Below the pieces are notes generated by a model. The model was not told the origin of the DNA, ran no database searches, and worked only from the letters and a program-made list of their open reading frames with translations. The translations under genes were made by a program, and so were the position numbers. This document shows, piece by piece, positions 57,931 through 64,000 of a stretch of DNA of 64,000 nt; the first letter of the stretch is position 1; each line of letters opens with the position of its first letter. The stretch covers positions 3,760,001-3,824,000 of the forward strand of contig CANJKZ010000008.1 of assembly GCA_947471745.1 (NCBI GenBank), in the 5' to 3' direction. This DNA is from Closterium sp. Naga37s-1. Its lineage: Eukaryota > Streptophyta > Zygnematophyceae > Desmidiales > Closteriaceae.

Positions 57931-60340
57931 ATGTTGTCGCGCCATCTCGGCCGCAAGGCCGCGGATCTCGGGATCGCGCGGTCTCCGGCGCTGCTGCGAT
58001 CGATCGCAACCGTTCCCATCGTCGACCGCCATGCGATCGTGTCGTCGCCGCCTCTCACGCCCGTTCCGTCTTCCATTACCGAATCGCCCGCAGCGATCCC
58101 CTCCCCTCCCCACTTCAGCTTCTCCCGAGGTTCGTTTTCGCGAGAGTCGATGAAACGGTTGTTCATCTTGTGCAGCCGCGGTTAGGGTTTCCTTGTTTGC
58201 TAGTTTAGAAGCACTTAGGGCCTTTTTTGTGTGGTTTTCATGGTTCCGCACGGACGCGACGAATATTCTCCTGCGTGGTCTGTCGTGGATTCAATCGATC
58301 CGTAAAAAAACAACTCTGGTGGACGATTGTTGTCAGTGCCTTTTTCAGAATTTTTGTAATGAAGGACGCGGCTTCCGCTTAATGGCTGACTTTGTTTATG
58401 TCGAATCGCTAGATTTGTTGCATGGTTGTCGTCGTACGACCTATCGGCGTCTTGGCCTCGGCTATCCTTGTCCTGTTCCCCTTCCCCTTGTTTTCTTCCT
58501 GATGTCTTTCGTCTTCCCCTTTGCCGACTTTTCACACGTCCATGGCACGTGGGAGCGTGCATGGCACGTGCGAGCGTCAACATGTCTGATTGTTTGCGCA
58601 CGAGGCACTTTAATGGGCTCACTCGCTGGCGCATGTTGCATCAGTGCGGGCTCCTGCATTTTCTGTCAAAATACAGTGAAAGAAATTTCTCCTCTTTTCC
58701 ATCATCCTCTTTCCGCTCCCTCGTATATATTCTATCGTCTCTCCTCATTCATTCTCCCAACAATCCGTTCTTCGTCCCTCCCTGTTCCTCCTCGTATGTG
58801 TGTCATCTGGTTCCCTCACAAACTCAATGCCTTCCAAGGCTGTCAATCCTCTTGAGCCTCTCATGCCTTTTTCAATCCTCGCATCGGTCCCGTCTCGCCT
58901 CTTCAGGCCTTCCTCTGCTACACTTCCATCCGTTCTCCCATCCCCACATCCATCCTTCCATCCATCCCTCCCTTACCCGTCCCATATCTGCACTAACCCT
59001 CCCATTCAGCACCCCTTCCCCTAGTCCTCCCCTCACATTCCTCTTATCCCTGCCAGGTTTCCACCACCACCCCTCCATCTCCCCACCAGAGTTCGCCCTA
59101 AAGACGTCCGCCGCCAGCATCACCTACGACCAAACCATCCACGAGCGCCTGCCGTGTCCTGAGTCGACTCAACACTTCCACCTCTGCCATTACCCACGAC
59201 CAAACCATCCTCCATTTCCTCTCGGATGCTCTGTTCCTCCCACCCGTCCCTCGCCTCCCACCCCCCCTCCCCTCCTTCCGCTCCCTCCCCTCCCCACTCA
59301 CAGGCTTCGCTGCCGATGCTGCTCTCACCACGGCCCCGCCCATCTCCCCCACGGAGCTCGCCCTGAAGACCCCCTCCGCCACCATCACCTACGACCATTT
59401 CCCCACAATTATGCTCCATCCCTTCCGTCCTCCCCCTTCACAGGCTTCGCAGCGGACGCAGCCCTCACCACGGCCGCGCCCATCACCCCAACGGAGCTCG
59501 CCCTGAAAACCCCCTCCGCCACCATCACCTACGACACGACCATCCACGAGCGCCTGCCATGTTCTGACTCGAGACTTGAGACTCCCACCTGCCACCACCT
59601 ACGACCAAAACACTCACAATTTCCCCGCGGTTATGCCCTGTTCCTCTACCCCTCCCACCCCCCCCCCCCCCCCCCCCCCCCCCCTCGTGCTCTGTCCCTC
59701 CCCTCCTCCAGGCTTTGCTGCCGACGCAGCACTGACCACTGCCCCGCCCATCACCCCAACGGAGCTCGCCCTGAAAACCCCCTCCGCCACCATCACCTAC
59801 GACACGACCATCCACGAGCGCCTGCCGCCCGGGGACCCTTCCAAGCGTGCCTTCACCTACCTCGTCCTCACGGGCGGGCGTTTCATCTACGCCTCTGCTC
59901 TCCGCCTGCTCGTGCTGAAATTCATTCTCAGTATGAGCGCTAGCAAGGATGTGCTGGCGATGGCGTCGCTCGAAGTGGACCTTGGGAACATCGAGCCTGG
60001 TAACACGGTTACCGTGAAGTGGCGCGGGAAACCGGTGTTCATTCGCCGCCGCACGCCTGCTGACGTGGCGAAGGCCAATGACGTGAACCTTTCGGAGCTC
60101 CGGGACCCCGAGCCTGATTCGGCCCGGGCGCCGAACCCAGAGTGGCTGGTTGTGATTGGTGTGTGCACGCATCTGGGGTGTGTGCCGCTGCCGAATGCCG
60201 GGGATTATGGCGGATGGTTCTGCCCATGCCACGGGTCGCACTATGACATCTCAGGACGTATTCGCAAGGGTCCGGCTCCCACCAACCTGGAAGTGCCGAC
60301 TTACAAGTTTCTGGAGGAAACCAAGGTGCTGGTTGGCTGA
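57931..60340 (+). CDS. UCR1: mitochondrial Rieske iron-sulfur protein of the cytochrome bc1 complex
   Basis: Two exons, 57931-58129 and 59712-60340, join in phase (CGA G|GC TTT) for 275 codons plus TGA. The protein carries the 2Fe-2S cluster of complex III and passes electrons from ubiquinol to cytochrome c1. Residues 1-about 60 look like a mitochondrial presequence ([18 protein letters not shown]). A hydrophobic membrane segment follows ([20 protein letters not shown]). Cluster motifs are CTHLGC (218-223) and CPCHGSH (237-243), giving Cys218/His220/Cys237/His240 as ligands and Cys223/Cys239 as the disulfide. [14 protein letters not shown] matches the hinge of mitochondrial and not chloroplast Rieske proteins. 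An in-frame ATG at 57868 would add 21 residues. The 1.6-kb intron contains three partial copies of exon 2. Confidence 0.94.
59070..59571 (+). repeat. three partial copies of Rieske exon 2 start in the intron
   Basis: Copies at about 59070-59160 (diverged), 59305-59398 and 59446-59565, the last two after an intact CACAG acceptor, repeat the start of exon 2 (encoding [29 protein letters not shown]). Each degrades into intron sequence before the functional part. The true exon 2 starts at 59712. It is the same arrangement as in the MBOAT genes. Confidence 0.82.
59648..59685 (+). repeat. poly-C run in the Rieske intron
   Basis: About 30 consecutive C residues, ahead of the exon 2 acceptor. It is an extreme pyrimidine tract, and its length is probably unreliable in the assembly. 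Confidence 0.8.
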
Positions 60341-61751
60341 GCGATGTACTTCAGCCTACATACAACGATGTGATGGGGTAAACCTCTTGTTATAGTGCTG
60401 TGGGTGTGCTTGCTTGGGCCTTTGTCTGAGTTTCTGACTAGGTACCTACCGTAGTTGTGCCAGTGTCGGTTTCCATGGAATGAAGGCTCGTCGGTCGGTG
60501 GTTGAGATCATCAAGTCAATGTGACCACATCTGCGTGTGTATGGAGTCCGGAAAACCAAAGTTACGCTTTGGAATGAATAGGAGTCACTAAATAGCCATG
60601 AGACTGCAAAATAATCAATACCCCTCTCCTATTCCTAGCAAAATCATCTTAGTGAACAACCATCTCGATTACGGATTCAGCTGGGTCATCAAGTGATAAC
60701 TATTTTTTTATAGAGAGTATGAATACGGGAGCGTGGTTGGCTAAAGATGAGCCCGTGCTAGCCCCAACTCAGAATTTGCCGAGTGAGCGCTGGACACGTT
60801 GACAGAGTGCCGATGTGGCACTGAGCCATTTATATCGCGGCTCACCAATCCGCAACTGCGAATCCTCCCAGCTGGAGCAGCAAAAAGATAGAAACACAGC
60901 TCCCACCACCAAGCTTCATCCATGGGATGGGAACTGCCCGAGCCGAACCAGATCCGCGTCCAGCTTGTGAGGGTGGCATGTGTGAGCAATCTCCAACGGA
61001 AAGTGAGCCTCAACGGGTTCGGAGGAGACACAAATAGGTATTATTGGTGGAGACGAGGCTCGGCACGCATGATATTCGGACAGCGCGTCAGAAGCAAAAG
61101 CTAGGTAGCTTTCGTCCAATCGCAAGATAACCATTCAAGCCGCATCTGCACCGTTAAGCCGAACCTAGCCCGAGTCACTCGGCTCGAGTCAAGGAATATG
61201 TTTGTCCGAACCAAACCGAAAGTCTGAGAGACCCAAGTTTGGTCTGGGTACAGGAAGTGCTGTGCTGCCTACCTGGGCAGCCCCCCACACGCACGGGACG
61301 AGGTGGCACGCAGCAACAGGGCGAAAAAAACCCGAAACTCGGGGTTTCGCTGGCGGAAGCATGGAATCCGTTGATGGATGGATGGATGGATGGATGGATG
61401 GATGGATGGATGGATGGTTGGATGATGGGAGATTTGGTTGGATGGACGGATGGATTGAGCCTAGAGAGCCCAGAGAGAGCCTAGCGGTTTGGTGAAGCCG
61501 AATCCATCCGTCCATCGGCTTGGCGGAACAGCTTGGAGATGGGGTCAGAGCAAAGCTGAATGCTGAAGAATAGATGTCCTGACTCGAACAGTCCAGTCAC
61601 TCTCATTCTCGCTCTTATCTCTGAGCTTCTCTTGTGGAGAAGTTTTTTTCGAAGAGGACCCTACAGGCCTCACAACTGGTGTACTCCTTGCATGTGCTTA
61701 CGACCTGTCATAGGGTTCCTCTTTTCGGTTTGTAAGCGCTAAGCAGTAGCG
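60341..61751. other. intergenic region between Rieske and GOGAT genes
   Basis: It holds the 3' UTR of the Rieske gene and the presumed GOGAT promoter. A (GGAT)n microsatellite with about 11 units lies at 61372-61416. No coding frame or RNA gene is convincing; short frames over the microsatellite are Met-Asp-Gly-Trp runs. Confidence 0.55.
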
Positions 61752-64000
61752 ATGGCGGCTGTCCGTGCACTGTCACTGTCGCTGCCGTCAGCGGTAGTGT
61801 CAGGCTCAGGCCTCACCGCGTCTGCCCGCCAGCAGGAATCCTCGACTCCTTTCCAGCCGCGCGGTGCGTTTCTCAAGTTCAATGGCCTCAAGAGCACCGC
61901 CGGTCTGCCTTCGTCGAAGCAGGCCGTGCGATCCCCTGCGATGTCGCGCAAGGCATCCAACGACCCCGTTCGACGCCTCGTGACGACGGCCGAGTTCTCC
62001 AAGGTTCCCCAGGAGCCCATGGGCCTGTACGACCCTGCATTGGACAGCGACGCGTGTGGTGTCGGCTTCGTTGCCGAGCTCTCCAAGATCCCCACGCGCA
62101 AGACTGTAAGCTGCTCACAAACCTTCTCAAACTTCTATTCCGGCTTCAGAATTCCTTGCACGGGGGCCTTTAAAAAAAGAGCACGTCTTTCGTCAGCAGG
62201 CTAGCTTGCCTCGATCGCATCTGTTTTCTTTCCGTAATTCTTCAATTCTCGTAAGAATCACACGGTTGCGCTCTTGTGTGATGAATCTATTGCCGGTATA
62301 GCTTACCTCGACGCTGTGGTTCGTTTTCGTCTTCAGGTGACTGACGCGCTCGAGATGCTTATCCGCATGGCGCATCGCGGCGCGTGCGGCTGCGAGGTTA
62401 ACACCGGTGATGGTGCTGGTATCATGGTGGCTCTACCGCACGACTTTTTCGTCAAGGTGACTGCCGTCACCCCAGCCTCCTCGTCTCTAGATTCGAGCTA
62501 TACGATATGTTCGTGCCACAAAAATGCAGTTATGGCAGCTGCATTTTCCGCTTCCCTCTTGTCCCTTTCTCCATAAATATGTTCGACGGATTTTGTCGTT
62601 AACTCACCGTGCGTCTTCGTTTGTTTGTTTGTTTCGATTGTTCCTTTTTCTTATTGTGCAGGTTGCCAAGGTGGATGCTGGTGTGACTCTCCCGGCGCTG
62701 GGAGAGTACGGAGTGGGAATGTGCTTCCTCCCCACGGACAAGAAGCGCAGGAACCGCGGCAAGGAGGCATTCAACAAGGTTCGGCTCTGCACACCCCAGC
62801 CGCGTCGTACCTCCCATCTCCAACTTTCTCTCTTGCGCATGTTTTCAAATGCTCGCCTTAAATGCTCGTTCAGGACCCGAACTCCCTTTCGTTTCGCTTG
62901 ACTCTGACTCCCCCTGTTGGTGGTTTGTTTGTCCTTTCTGGAATTCATTCCTGGTGATCTCCCGCCGCAGGTGGCGGAGGAGATGGGGTGCAAGGTGCTG
63001 GGGTGGCGGCGCGTGTTGACGGACAACGCGGATCTGGGCAAGGCGGCGCTGGACACGGAGCCCATCGTGGAGCAGCTCTTCCTGCTCGTCAACAAGGACT
63101 CGCACCTCGAGGCCGAGCAGCAGATGTGGCTGCTGCGCCGCACCGCCATGAAGGCCGTCCGCGAGGCGCTTAATCTGAAGGTCGGCGGCACGCGCGACTT
63201 CTACATCTGCTCGCTCTCCACCAGGTCCGTCTCGTCCCGTCCCCTCATCCTTTCGCTTGGTCCGTCGGTCTGTTTGTCCCGTGGTCCTCTCGCTTGTTGA
63301 GGATTGGTTGCTTCAGGGTATTGTTTAAAAAAATCATTTGCTTCCCACCGGCCTTCACACTGAAGGAGTTTGAAGCATCTCCGCAATAGTCTGAGCACGT
63401 CGTTGATAGATACGATGGTGATAAGCGGGGACAAAAGTGATCGTGATTGTACAAGGTTACCGTGCTGTCAGCTCAGTTGACACGCGGTTCCTCGGTGTGC
63501 CTATTTCTGCACGCGTTTGTGTGCGTGTGTGTGTCCGTGCGTGCTTGGAGCAATGCAGGACGATCGTGTACAAGGGGCAGCTGAAGCCGGAGCAGCTGCA
63601 GGGTTACTACCACGCTGACCTCGACGACGATCGCTTCACCTCCTACATGGGCCTCGTGAGTTGCCCGTCTGCCCGCTCGACCGCCCTCCCGTCCGCTCGC
63701 CCGCGCGTATACCCGTTTGCCCGCAATTGATCACACACTGCAATCCAGCCGGCATTGATCGTTTTGACACGGCTCATTCCACAGCCACGGGCTAGGAATG
63801 TCGCCTCTAGCGATATCTGCATTCCTTGTAACGTTGTTTCCTCTCTCTTCCTCCCCACCCCTCCCCTTCCCTCGCTCTCCCTTTCCAGGTGCACTCGCGG
63901 TTCTCAACGAACACGTTTCCGAGCTGGGAGCGCGCGCAGCCGATGCGCATTCTGGGGCACAACGGCGAGATCAACACGCTGCAGGGCAACGTCAACTGGT
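61752..64000 (+). CDS. GLT1: NADH-dependent glutamate synthase (GOGAT), 5' part
   Basis: Exons 61752-62105, 62337-62456, 62662-62778, 62971-63224, 63559-63655 and 63889-64000 (continuing off the edge) join in phase to about 351 codons. The product makes two glutamates from glutamine and 2-oxoglutarate, the second step of ammonium assimilation. Residues 1-101 are a Ser/Ala-rich presequence plus propeptide. Cys102 in [11 protein letters not shown] would be the N-terminal nucleophile of the glutaminase domain after processing. The sequence then follows the plant NADH type closely ([82 protein letters not shown]). The ferredoxin type differs at these sites (HRGGCG, SGDGSG). Synthase and NADH domains lie outside the window. 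Unlike its neighbours, its introns show no exon-fragment copies. Confidence 0.93.

Noticed and set aside
57931-60340. Chloroplast (cytochrome b6f) Rieske protein as the identity
   Set aside because: The hinge and the extended domain between membrane segment and cluster follow mitochondrial complex III proteins, and the presequence is Arg-rich and mitochondrial in style.
61752-64000. Ferredoxin-dependent GOGAT as the identity
   Set aside because: The glutaminase-domain signatures ([32 protein letters not shown]) are those of the NADH type. The ferredoxin type has HRGGCG and YHRRYSTNT at these places.

Overview
This is a GC-rich, intron-rich nuclear segment from a photosynthetic eukaryote, most likely a green-lineage (Viridiplantae) organism. 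The evidence is spliceosomal GT-AG introns, a plant-type NADH-dependent glutamate synthase with an N-terminal presequence, a mitochondrial Rieske protein, a plant LPCAT-type MBOAT acyltransferase and several Ty1/copia families primed by initiator tRNA-Met. A streptophyte alga would fit, but the species is a guess.

Layout: (i) 1-2999, minus strand, 5' part of a large helical protein with one small intron, running off the left edge (possibly a nucleolar Urb2/Npa2-like factor). (ii) 3951-13521, plus strand, an 11-exon MBOAT lysophospholipid acyltransferase of 500 codons plus stop. (iii) 13.9-19.6 kb, a decayed minus-strand copia element and a short non-autonomous plus-strand copia element with intact LTRs and 5-bp target duplication. 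(iv) 21169-57297, a second, direct-orientation copy of the MBOAT gene. Its exon 3 is split by a 23.4-kb tandem copia array (five LTRs, four internal regions, TSD CTTCA). Intron 5 holds a Penelope-like reverse transcriptase relic with a hammerhead-ribozyme-like motif, and exon 7 is split by a 1.5-kb minisatellite. (v) 57931-60340, mitochondrial Rieske iron-sulfur protein, two exons. (vi) 61752-64000, 5' end of NADH-GOGAT, running off the right edge.

The most unusual feature is a recurrent pattern of tandem duplications that straddle exon-intron boundaries. Copies of exon 5' ends with their acceptor AG lie upstream of the true exon, and copies of exon 3' ends with their donor GT lie downstream. 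They occur around nearly every exon of both MBOAT copies and in the Rieske intron. Two have grown into large, frame-preserving arrays: 27 x 114 bp carrying 27 identical 3' splice sites (gene copy 1, exon 8), and 13 extra 168-bp cassettes, most made of an 84-nt phase-0 exon plus an 84-nt GT-AG intron (gene copy 2, exon 10). In principle these could yield long ladders of protein isoforms. They are the best candidates here for something undescribed.

The acyltransferase (phospholipid remodelling in the ER), Rieske protein (mitochondrial complex III) and GOGAT (nitrogen assimilation) are unrelated housekeeping genes. Nothing suggests they work as a unit.
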